Of a stretch of DNA of 64,000 nt, positions 51,649 to 60,683 are shown one piece after another. The translations under genes were made by a program, and so were the position numbers. Positions within the stretch are counted from its first letter, which is position 1. Every line of letters starts with the position of its first letter. The DNA comes from Corbicula japonica (Eukaryota > Mollusca > Bivalvia > Venerida > Cyrenidae). The notes beneath the pieces are model-generated. The model ran no database searches. It was not told the DNA's origin and saw only the letters and a program-made list of their open reading frames with translations. The DNA is taken from contig JAZAYU010000086.1 in the NCBI GenBank assembly GCA_038501625.1, forward strand, positions 1,550,001-1,614,000, in the 5' to 3' direction.

Positions 51649-51945
51649 ACAACATTGTGAAATTGACTGCGCATGCGCGCTACACATTATTAAGCGAATA
51701 AGGTTAGAACAGGTTTTATAGGCTGGGATTCCTAATAAGCTATTAATAGAATGGGAATACCGGGATATCGCACAACATTGTGAAATCGACTGCGCATGCG
51801 CGCTCGGATTATTTAGCGAATAAGGTTAGAACAGGTTTTATAGGCTGGGATTCCTAATAAGCTATTAATAGAACGGGAATACCGGGATATTGCACAACAT
51901 TGTGAAATCGACTGCGCATGCGCGCTACACATTATTAAGCGAATA
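51579..51945 (+). repeat. Three tandem units of about 122 bp at the Polinton left end
   Basis: Units start GGTTAGAAC at 51579, 51702 and 51824. Each contains TAGGCTGGGATTCC, GGGAATACCGGGATAT and a GCGCATGCGC palindrome, ending with AAGCGAATA. The first 70 bases of the first unit overlap the TIR. The right end of the element has only that overlapping part, once, so the array is one-sided. It could be a promoter or replication-related array, or simple slippage amplification. Confidence 0.8.
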
Positions 51946-52056
51946 GGCGCCGCGAACGAAATGAAATCAGTTTAAAGACAGCATCGATACTGTACACATC
52001 ACATCAAGAATTGATCCAGCTTATTTGGAAGTGATCTAGCAGATTTTAGTCTACAG

Positions 52057-52594
52057 GTAAGGTTTACATTCACGATAGATCAATCCTTTATCAAACTGCG
52101 CCGTGTAATTCTTGTAACTAATCGTTTTGTTTTCCCTACTCTTTCTGTAAAACGAATATTTAAAATAGTACTGACTTTTCATATATGTTTAAACAATATA
52201 TTTGCATGTAACAGTCTGTTGAATGAGTAATAGTAATGAGATAAATCTATTCAACGAAATAGATTTTTATATAGTTATTCAATGAGTATATAATATCGAT
52301 AGCTAAACTCAGCGAGCCAATGTTTATAATCGTTATCATTTAACTTTGAAAGGTCAGTACTCGACAGTGCTTAATCAAGCGTAGCTATTGTTACTTAAAC
52401 GTGAGTATAAAGTAGTGTATCTATGTGTCATTATTAAATGACATTCTTTTAACGCTCGAGGGGGCAAGTTTACGCTATCGTAGTATATAGCCTTGCTATA
52501 GTGTTATAGTGATCGAATTTAATGTAATACACCAACTATTTTCTATGTTGTATGTTTACAAAAGTCTATTAATGTAGACATCCTGTATTTTCAG
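52057..52594 (+). other. Probable intron in the 5' UTR of the Polinton polymerase gene
   Basis: Donor CTACAG then GTAAGG at 52057; acceptor TGTATTTTCAG ending at 52594, two bases before the polymerase ATG at 52597. No reading frame crosses it. A short upstream non-coding exon would start near 51950. Confidence 0.5.
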
Positions 52595-52596
52595 AA

Positions 52597-55500
52597 ATGG
52601 ATCGCCAACAGATGTACAATATACATACGCTAGAAGAATTAGACGATTGGGCTCAACACCATGGGTTATCGCCAGAAAGCGACACCGAATTGAACTTCCG
52701 GCGAATTCAGCTCTTGTGTCAAAACATCACGTTGACATGTGACAAATGTGAAGTAAAATTTAATCAGAAGTCAAATTTGCTTAGACATATAAGAACACAG
52801 CATGGAAAACCCGAGGATTTATCCTGCCCTCGTTGCCTGAAATTATTCAAGCGGCAGGATAACCTTAGACGGCATGTGCAAGCTCACAAGGAAAATGTTG
52901 CGCAGACTGAACAAATAGCGACAGAGAAAAGTAATCAAGTATCGAAGAAAAGAGCAATGCAGAATGTCGAGGATGAGCCGGCTAAAAAGAAGGCATACAC
53001 GGAGTTTGAAACTCGCTGCAACTGGTGTGGTCATAATAAGGAACTTTTGCCGGGTAAACATTTTTGTGGAGAATGTTCCGAAAACGGTCGGGAGTGCCGC
53101 TGGTGCCATCGACCTCTCCCTGAAAGATATTACAGTCGACGAACTGATGTTTGTGATTCCTGTCATACACGTCGAAAACGATATCAAAATAATCAGAGAG
53201 GTGGTGGGGCAGCATCAGCGCTACATGGATCTGTTGAGACGGAGACAATAGATCCAAATGCCGGCAATGTGTGGGATTTACTTCAGTTCTTTTCTGACAA
53301 CCAGAATGCTATTGAAAATATTATAACTATCAGACTATAGTCTACCAAAGGTTTGAAATGGTTTGCGACCTTGTTTGTACGCTTTGTTAAATATAATAAA
53401 AACAACGAAGCGGTCTATGCCGAACCAACATTTCGATCTTTTAACTTTGCGTGTACAAACGCATCTCAAATCGAAAACCAGCTGTCCGAGACTTTTCAAA
53501 ACTTACACAACAGTTTCCAAAACTTCGAGCGTGATGGCAGTGGATGGTCGATTGACAAAATTTTAAAGCTAGAAGTCAACACAGCAGAGTATAAACCGAT
53601 ACAGGGAAGCAGCTACATACCATTGCCTCCCAAAATACTCAAGAAAAAAGCTGTGATCAATATTCAAAATGATGATCAGAAATGCTTTGTTTGGTCTGTT
53701 CTTGCTGCCATGCAAACAGCTTAGTAGATCAGACCAACCTCATAGAGTAAGTTCCTATGCTGTGCACGAAAAAGAACTAAATGTATCTGGGCTACATTTC
53801 CCATTACCCTTTTCCGAGGTAGAGAAATTTGAAAGTCAAAACGATATATCGGTCAATATTTTTGGGTTAGAAGGTGATGAAGTCTGCCCTTTACAAATAA
53901 CTGATCAGAGAAATATGCCGAATCATGCGAACCTCTTACTGTTTTCAAAAGGAGACAAAAGACACTACTGTTTGATCCGAAATCTTAACCGATTGTTAGT
54001 AGACAGAACTTTACATCGCGCTCAGACATACTATTGCAATTACTGTCTCCATGGTTTTTCTACACAACAGTTACTGGATGATCATGTTCCATACTGCTCG
54101 CCGAACGGTCCACAGAAATTAAGTTTTCCAAAGTCGGAAGAGAAACAATGGGTTAATTTCAATAGCATTCAAAAGCAACTGAAAGTTCCTTTTGTGATTT
54201 ATGCCGACTTCGAAAGCTTTGTCCGGCCCATAGACACGTGTAGTCCCGATCCTAGCCAGTCGTCTACCACTAAATATCAAGCGCACGAGCCATGCGGGTT
54301 TTCTTATATGGTGAAATGCAAACAAAATGAACTTTCCAAACCAGCACAGGTTTATAGGGGTGACAATGTCATAGATACATTTTTCGAGCGATTGTTAGAG
54401 GAGGAACAATCTATTTGTGAGCATTTAAGCCGGGTTAAACCAATGAAACTCACTGCAATAGAAGAGAAGATGTTTCACACGTCCAAAGATTGTCACATTT
54501 GCCAAAAACCACTCGGGGCCGATAGTGTAAAAGACCATGACCATTTATCCGGGAACTATAGGGGTGCCGCGTACACGCACTGCAACTTACAGTTTCAGTT
54601 TCGACAAGGGAAGAGGTCACAAACGTCCAAATTTTATATTCCCGTTATCTTTCACAATTTGAAGGGCTACGATATGCACCATTTGATGATATCGGCTGGG
54701 AAGTTTAAAAATAAAAATATATCCTGCATTCCCAACAACATGAAGAGATACATATCCTTTTCCCTGGGGAATTTGCGATTCATTGATTCGTTGCAATTCC
54801 TAAATGCCTCATTAGATACTCTAGTTTGTAATTTGGCCAAGGAGGGGGTTCGCAAGTTTAGCAACATGGTTAAACACTTTTCTAATCCGGTGCACCAGGA
54901 ACTGCTACTGCGCAAGGGCATATTCCCATACGACTTTTTAACGTCTGCAGACAACTTTCAACATCAAACACTACCGCCTAAAGCACAGTTCTATAGCAAA
55001 CTGAATGAGTCTGACATTCTCGATGAGGGTTATGCCCACGCTCAAGGCGGTTGGAAAACATTTAACATGCATACATTCGGCGAGTACCATGATTTGTACC
55101 TCCTGACTGATGTATTACTTTTAGCGGACGTGTTTGAAAACTTTCGCAATCTCTGCATCGAGTATTACCACTTAGATCCTGCTCACTACTACACATCTCC
55201 CTGTCTGGCATGGGATGCTATGTTAAAAATGACTCAGGTTAACTTGCAACTTATTGTTGACATAGACATGTACCTCATGATCGAGAAAGGTATTCGAGGT
55301 GGGGTATCCATGATTTCCAAAAAGTATTCTAAGGCAAACAACCCCCATGTTCCAGATTATGATCCATCGAAACCTCACACGTGGATTACATACCTCGACA
55401 TGAATAATTTGTACGGAACTAGTATGTCTGATCCGTTACCAGAGAAAGATTTCGCTTGGTTAACGGACGAACAAATTCAGTCATTAGATATTTCGACAAT

Positions 55501-56382
55501 CGGTGACCATGGTTACATACTAGAAGTAGATCTCGAGTACCCCTCCCACTTGCACGATGATCATAGCGACTACCCACTTGCCCCGGAAAGGCTTGTTGTG
55601 ACGGAAAACATGTTGTCACCCTTTTCGCTAGAATTACGTAAAAAGTTAGGCATCAAAGGCAAACCTACATCTAAACTTATTCCCAATCTCGGCTCAAAAT
55701 CAAAATATGTACTTCATTATCGAAATTTGAAATATTAAATGTCACGTGGTTGGAAGTTGACCAAAATTCATAGAGGAATAGAGTTCACCCAATCTGCTTG
55801 GTCAAAATCGTATATCGATTTCAATACGAATAAACGCAAATTAGGCGCAAACGACTTTGAAAAAGATTTCTTTAAGTTAATGAATAATGCTGTGTTTGGT
55901 AAAACCATGGAAAACATGCGAAAGCGGATCAGTGTGGAGCTAGTATCCACTCCAAAACGACTGAAAAAGCTCGTCGCAAAACCGAATTTCCAATTCTTCA
56001 AAATATTTAATGAGGATTTAGTCGGAGTCAATCTTAGAAAAACGAACATCGTATTAAACAGACCTATTTACGTAGGATTTTGCATCCTCGACATTTCAAA
56101 ACTGTACATGTATCAATTTTACTATGACATCATAAAGGCCAATTACTCTGCCCAGCTTTTATTCACAGACACTGATTCTTTAGCGTACGAAATTACTACT
56201 GATGTCTATTTGAAAACAGCTTAATGAAGCATACTATGAATACAATTCGAAGTTATAGTCATCAACTGTACAGCGAAACAGTTTCTAAAGTCACTCTCTC
56301 ACCTTATGACGATAAAAGATTTGTTCTAGAATCAGGCATACATACGCTTGTTCATGGTCATTTTAAAATAATGAGTCCATGA
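52597..56382 (+). pseudogene. Polinton family B DNA polymerase, broken
   Basis: Protein-primed-type DNA polymerase that would replicate the element. In order: an N-terminal part with two C2H2 fingers (CDKCEVKFNQ..., CPRCLKLFKRQ...) and a Cys-rich segment; a Polinton N-domain; a further finger (YYCNYCLHGF); exonuclease motifs FVIYADFESF (Exo I), FHNLKGYD (Exo II) and LYLLTDVLLLADVF (Exo III); an HNH-like insert (CHICQKPL ... KDHDHLSGNYRGAAYTHCN) between Exo I and II; polymerase motif A (ITYLDMNNLYG), B (KLMNNAVFGKTMEN) and C (LLFTDTDSLAYE). Catalytic Asp residues are present. Damage: in-frame TAG at 53338-53340, a frame change near 53715, in-frame TAA at 55736-55738 and TAA at 56222-56224. A C-terminal remnant in another frame (to 56382, TLSPYDDKRFVLE) follows, with the thumb-region sequence between them absent. 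Several AATAAA-like signals lie downstream. Confidence 0.88.
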
Positions 56383-57019
56383 AATTATTTTTTCAACAAG
56401 GTCAAAGTCATTTCATACCTGAAGCTAGTCTATGAATGTATTCTTAGTATAGAGTGAAGTCAACCGATCTAGTGCACAAGAATTTCAATAAACGAAGTGT
56501 GTCTGTATATAGTATTTTGAGATTGCTTGTTATTTTATAATCATTATGCCTCATATATGCAGTATCTTTTTTGGTTATAAGGCTGTGTTAAAAGTTTTTT
56601 CTTTTCTAAAGCATCATGTTGTATTGTGATTCAAATGAAACTGTTTGACTATGTGTATATTAAATGCCTCATTTGTTTGTTAATCTGCATGCATACAATA
56701 ATCTTTAAATTTAAAATTATGTATTAATATCGTTATTTATATATAACAGAAAATGAATAAAAGACATAAACAGTATTTGATTTGTTATATTACTAGACTC
56801 TGTATGACCTGGATTTATACATAATACATAACGACAACAATCCGCGTTCCACTATTTATTCAAGTACACTTATATATAAACGACATTTATCATACATCAT
56901 ATATTTCGCTTGTCAAAAATACACATTTTAAACACATTCTGACAAAATGTCACATTTATAACTTTAAAAAGTCTGATCTACACATTATGAAATTCCATTA
57001 ATAGTTAGTAGGTTTAGTG
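56383..57019. other. AT-rich convergent 3' region of the Polinton
   Basis: Lies between the ends of the plus-strand polymerase and the minus-strand ATPase operon. Contains AATAAA-type signals (for example near 56757 and 56488). No open frame on either strand resembles capsid or protease genes, so this is where such genes, if once present, may have been lost. Confidence 0.5.
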
Positions 57020-57409
57020 TTATTTAGTATCAGATTCCTCTTCCTCGGAATCATCCTCTGATACTTCTACGTCCATATCATCACTGTCATCGCTGTTGTT
57101 GTCATCATCGACATCCAAGTATTCTTCAAACTGGTGGCTGTGCTTTCTAAGTGACAAACGAATCGCTCGCTCCTGATCAATTCCACGGTCGATGTACCTA
57201 TCGATACTACCCATAATGTCCTCGTCTAGAAGTCCCCCGCGCGATTTTAACATTTGAGAAATGTATGTCCCATATCGCTGAATAAAGTCCTCCAGCTCAA
57301 TCGGTCGCATCTTGACGTTCGCTTTTTCTTGGGCTTCTTTATTATACTTGTCAACTTTTGCCAGGCCGGAAAATAGTTCATACACTTCGTTTTGTCGGTT
57401 ATCTACCAT
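57020..57409 (-). CDS. Polinton ORF downstream of the ATPase, acidic tail
   Basis: 129 codons, intact, starting ATG at 57407-57409. The ATG overlaps the ATPase stop by seven bases (ATGGTAG). The body is charged and helical (MRPIELEDFIQRYGTYISQM, SIDRYIDRGIDQERAIRLSL) and ends in a long Asp/Glu/Ser tail (EVSEDDSEEEESDTK). It could be a separate small protein expressed by reinitiation, or the C-terminal part of a longer protein split by a frame change. I do not recognise a domain. It is the only undamaged frame in the element. Confidence 0.5.
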   Translation of the reverse strand: MVDNRQNEVYELFSGLAKVDKYNKEAQEKANVKMRPIELEDFIQRYGTYISQMLKSRGGLLDEDIMGSIDRYIDRGIDQERAIRLSLRKHSHQFEEYLDVDDDNNSDDSDDMDVEVSEDDSEEEESDTK

Positions 57410-58737
57410 GTCTGAACTTTCATCCGATCCAAATATATCGTATCTTCTAATAATCGTTGCCGTTTGGTACGTGCCCTCTCCGTCTCAATTATATCACGTT
57501 TAAGGGCAGGACACCACTTTTTTACGTGATTTTGTAGATCGTGTACATTTTCGACGACAACACCGCAGTCATCGCACGAAGGTGTAATGTCCTTATGAAC
57601 AGCGATTGCCATGTTCTGATGTGTCCCTGGTAGTTTATCCTCAGGGAACGTCCGTACAGTCCGAGTACCTTCTGCCAAATTGGGAGAAGATGCGCTTTTA
57701 TCCGTATTTATAGTATTGAACACATCCCTGCGCATGCGCATACTCTCTTTGGTAAACGGCTTCAAATCTAACAGTAAGTATCCGTATGGTCGGGCTATCG
57801 CATCTTCGAAATATCGTATAAGTTCCTTCGGGTTGTTCGGATACATTTGTCGTGCCAAGGTTGCTATTGGCTGTTTATCCACAGGATTGTTGAATAACAC
57901 AAGGTAGTTACAGTTTCTACGCTGGGTGGGGTCTTTACTGAGATATAAATTTTGATTCAAGGCGATGACCGAGAGATTTCTGTGATGACTTCCCTCGGTA
58001 AATAAATCTGTCACCCTCTGATCTTTGGAAGCCTCGACTGCTATATCATCTAACACGATAACATTTCGTACACGAGGATCAATGAAGTCATCCTTTTCCA
58101 GCGTTATTGGTATCACTTTTATAAATTCGACCCTGGGAATAACGGTTTTCTGAATGAAATCATAGAGTGGCTGCCATCTTTTGTAAACCCAAATAATCCT
58201 CTGCGGCACCGGTTGAATTCTTGACTGTGCGCGCCGTAGTAGTTCTGCTACAAAATACGTTTTACCTGAAATCGATAAATATACGAGATAAGCATTTATT
58301 CATACAGATATGCGCTTACAATGTAAATTTATATCAAAACAATATTTAAGATTAATTTATCAACATATTATGATGTACTTGTATTTATTATCCTCATCGC
58401 AAGATGTTGGCCCCGAGACGATACACGTAAACGGATGTTGAAACACGAAATGATGCTGCTGCTGCTGCTGCTGTTGCTGCTGCTCCATTTTGTCATATCT
58501 ATTTTTACTCACTAAGTCTTGCTGCTGCTGCTGTATTGAATCGGACCAGTTTTCAATGAGGAATTCTTGCTGTTGCTGCTGCTGCTGCTTTATTATATCG
58601 GACCCATTTTCAATGACGAATTCTTGCTGTTGCTGCTGCTGCTGCTGCTGCTTAGAGGCATGCTTGATTTTTGCGTGTCTTTTGAAGTCCTGTAACCACA
58701 CGTAGCTATTTCCGCAAGTATCGCAGGTATAAGGCAT
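57403..58737 (-). pseudogene. Polinton A32-like packaging ATPase with C2H2/poly-Q N-terminus
   Basis: Predicted genome-packaging ATPase of the FtsK/HerA superfamily. Two exons: 58398-58737 and 57403-58265. The first starts with a C2H2 finger (YTCDTCGNSYVWLQDFKRH), then three Gln tracts separated by similar EFVIENGSD-type spacers, and ends HPFTCIVSGPTSC, the first half of Walker A. The second starts GKTYFVAELLRR, completing GPTSCG-GKT, followed by NVIVLDDIAV (Walker B) and LSVIALNQNLY (sensor). It ends with a second C2H2 finger (CDDCGVVVENVHDLQNH). The 132-base intron ends TTTCAG but begins ATGAGG instead of GTGAGG, so the donor seems mutated; reading through gives a stop within 17 codons. Classified as damaged on that basis; if AT..AG splicing works it could still be made. 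Confidence 0.85.
58490..58665 (+). repeat. CTG/CAG tracts within the ATPase N-terminus
   Basis: Four tracts of CTG with occasional TTG at about 58451-58484, 58520-58532, 58568-58590 and 58624-58650 code for poly-Gln on the minus strand. The sequence between tracts is itself repeated (TTTTCAATGAGGAATTC / TTTTCAATGACGAATTC), so whole modules have been duplicated. Confidence 0.85.
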
Positions 58738-58806
58738 TTTCTTTCACTCCTCGATGTCTAGTCGTCAACTTCAACTGATGCACTCTGCCTGTGTGCACTC
58801 CTTTTA

Positions 58807-59731
58807 TCAGTTTTGAATGCCTGTTTCTTTCACCCAGCTATAGAATTTCTTTGGGTAACCTAACCACTTAACAAACACTTCTTTAAGACCATTCCGTTTC
58901 CGTCGCTTCAGTACTTTTTCCACTTTAAACAGGTCGTCTCGACTTTTGTCAACCTTTTGTAGTGAACGGTTTGCGAAGCACTTTTTTTTTGCTTACGACT
59001 TTCCGTTTCAAAGAATCCACATAGAGATGTTTCCAAATCACAGCTTCATTACCCTCGTTTACTGAGTTCGGGGGTTTGTCATCTAATGTGCTATGAGGCC
59101 TCACATTATAGTTTGTCACCAAATCGTTCAACACATCGAGGTAGTGATATGTTCTTTTATGCGTAAAGTATCTATACATCAAAGATTTCAGTGTGCGAAT
59201 AACTCGTTCTGCGTAGTTGGCATGGGTGACATGTGTAACGTAATGATCTATGCCTTCTTTGTCCAGATAGGTTTTCACCCATTAATTTTTCCACTCACTT
59301 CCGGGATCGGATCTTACTTCCTTGGGCTTTCGTCCAGACTCGAAAATATCCTTGAATCCTTCAATAATCGACTCATGGCGTTTATTTTTCAAAGGCACCG
59401 CCCATAAATGACGGGAAAAGACGTCTATGACAATAAATAGGTATCGTACACCTTCGTTTTCTGGAGCTAAATTTGAAACATCGGCTAAATCCACATCCCG
59501 CAGTGCATCTACTCCTTGTGAAACAACTCGCCTTGTCTTGAACTTATATCGCAATGGTCGCTGAAGACTGTACGCATCCACGTTCTGTAACCATCAGCGA
59601 ATTGCGTGTATCCCAACCTTGTATTGACCCTCACTTTTCAAATAGTTATATATCTTGAATGGACCGGCGTAACTGATTGGACTTTTTAAATTAAAATAGT
59701 TTTCTTCCAAGTACTCTTTCCAATCCATCAT
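58807..59731 (-). pseudogene. Polinton integrase (DDE, chromodomain-like C-terminus), broken
   Basis: Retrovirus-like integrase that would insert the element. One frame from ATG at 59729-59731 runs through the zinc-binding-type N-region (SPISYAGPFKIYNYL), the catalytic core with RDVDLADVSNLAP (first Asp), YLFIVIDVFSRHLWAVPLK, VRSDPGSEWK (second Asp) and NYAERVIRTLKSL (Glu), then YNVRPHSTLDDKPPN. The C-terminus, after a frame change in the A-run at about 58982-58990, has DLFKVEKVL ... VFVKWLGYPKKFYSWV, a chromodomain-like end typical of Polinton integrases. In-frame stops are TGA at 59594-59596 and TAA at 59282-59284. The linker before the chromodomain is shorter than usual. Lies next to the right TIR, as in other Polintons. 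Confidence 0.88.
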
Positions 59732-59743
59732 AGAATAATGACG

Positions 59744-59872
59744 GCAATATCCCGGTATTCCCATTCTATTAATAGCTTATTAGGAATCCCAGCCTATAAA
59801 ACCAGTTCTAACCGGTCAGGGACTCGATCCTAGAAATCCTCATGGCGCAGAACCCCCATTTCCTATTCATCA
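59744..59872 (-). repeat. Polinton right TIR
   Basis: 129 bp, reverse complement of 51520-51648 with two mismatches. Directly followed by AAACAC (59873-59878). Confidence 0.9.
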
Positions 59873-59878
59873 AAACAC
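59873..59878 (+). other. Target-site duplication of the Polinton, right (AAACAC)
   Basis: Copy of 51514-51519 in direct orientation, immediately after the right TIR. Confidence 0.8.
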
Positions 59879-59940
59879 TGAACTCCAAAAAACTCTAAAA
59901 AATCCAAAAGAGAAGTATCAAAAACACGTCCGACTGTTTT

Positions 59941-60106
59941 CACGCTAAAAGTAAAACTGATCTGGCACATGCGCGGTGATATCACTGGGACGCTTGATTT
60001 TCTTATTCAAGCATTACACGCATGCGCCTATGCGAGTCTGACTGTAATCAAGGGAAGTAAATCCTACATGTAAATAAATATGACTGGTAAGTTTAACGAA
60101 TGAAAT
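59941..60106 (-). repeat. DIRS upstream inverted terminal repeat
   Basis: Reverse complement matches 44613-44770 closely (for example GATTACAGTCAGACTCGCAT versus GATTACAGTCAGACCCGCAT). The outer end CGAATGAAAT at 60097-60106 is repeated, inverted, at the junction of the internal complementary region (44882). Confidence 0.8.
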
Positions 60107-60683
60107 AGAATTATCAGTCTTTATTTCCGAAATTTTGAACGCCTGTTCTTTATCAAGAAAAAACGGATTTTTTTTATTTTAAATTAGGTTACGGGATAAA
60201 CGGCAGAAATTTATTATGAAAACAGCAAAGAAAACCACGTTAAGCCGCGTGAACGGAAGTTCGTTGTTATCGTTTCTCTACTGAACTGTTTAGATGCTAA
60301 AAGAGTTTTTTACTCTCGAAAAAAAAACAGCAACAGCTATATATTGTTTATAAAGTATTTTAGCTGTGAGAAATTTTCACTAATTTCAGAAATGATATTT
60401 GTATATTTTTATGGCTATTACATAACACTCCCAAAATAAATGCCTCTGTTATAGATAATTTATAACCCTTTGCTTAATATATACGTCTGATAAGAATATA
60501 ACAATAGTTTTTTTATAGGTTATGTCATTCGTGATGGCGACATCGGGAAAGTCAAGTCACATTCAAGACACTGGCAATTGAAATTAGTGAAGAAGACAAT
60601 TCCGTCTGTTATGGACACACTAGATATGGCTCGTTTCTGAGTATTTTTACACCATATGGTATTTTTGTAACCAGTAACAATTA
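60107..60683. other. No gene seen between DIRS end and satellite
   Basis: AT-rich unique sequence. A short minus frame (60520-60741) shows no domain. TTTTTTTTATTTTAAATTAG near 60170 resembles a retroposon tail but has no element attached that I can define. Confidence 0.5.

Larger units (their letters stand above)
51520..59872 (+). mobile_element. Polinton/Maverick-type element, compact, no capsid genes found
   Basis: 8353 bp bounded by 129-bp TIRs that differ at two positions by eye and flanked by the 6-bp duplication AAACAC. The termini are TG...CA. Genes: family B DNA polymerase on the plus strand (52597-56382); on the minus strand an acidic ORF (57020-57409), a packaging-type ATPase (57403-58737) and an integrase (58807-59731). 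The two arms converge on an AT-rich 640-base stretch. Typical Polintons are 15-20 kb and also encode major and minor capsid proteins and a cysteine protease; none was seen. Every large gene carries at least one stop, frame change or splice defect, so this copy is inactive. It is inserted in the 5' part of the DIRS element. Confidence 0.9.
44570..60106 (-). mobile_element. DIRS-type tyrosine-recombinase retrotransposon, interrupted by a Polinton
   Basis: Minus-strand element bounded by inverted terminal repeats (about 59941-60106 upstream, 44570-44778 downstream), with an internal complementary region beside the downstream one. This is the defining DIRS layout. Coding remnants in order are a short gag-like start (51383-51492), a gag-like piece (47735-48046), reverse transcriptase (47409-47570), a linker conserved in DIRS elements (45920-46360) and tyrosine recombinase (45258-45460). 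No target duplication is seen, as expected for DIRS insertion. Between the gag start and the next piece lie later insertions (48265-50345). The Polinton at 51520-59872 sits just upstream of the gag start codon. Without the Polinton and its extra target copy the element is about 7.2 kb. All frames are broken, so it is inactive. Confidence 0.8.

Noticed and set aside
51520..59878. An 8-bp target duplication (AAAACACT) with ends GATG...CATC
   Set aside because: Also consistent with the sequence, but the 6-bp reading with TG...CA ends matches the known Polinton duplication length and includes the matching T/A pair in the TIR.
44570..60106. A 15.5-kb full-length Polinton with the outer inverted repeats as its TIRs
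   Set aside because: The size is attractive, but the outer repeats belong to a DIRS element (internal complementary region, RT and recombinase words on the minus strand), while the inner 129-bp TIRs have their own 6-bp duplication.
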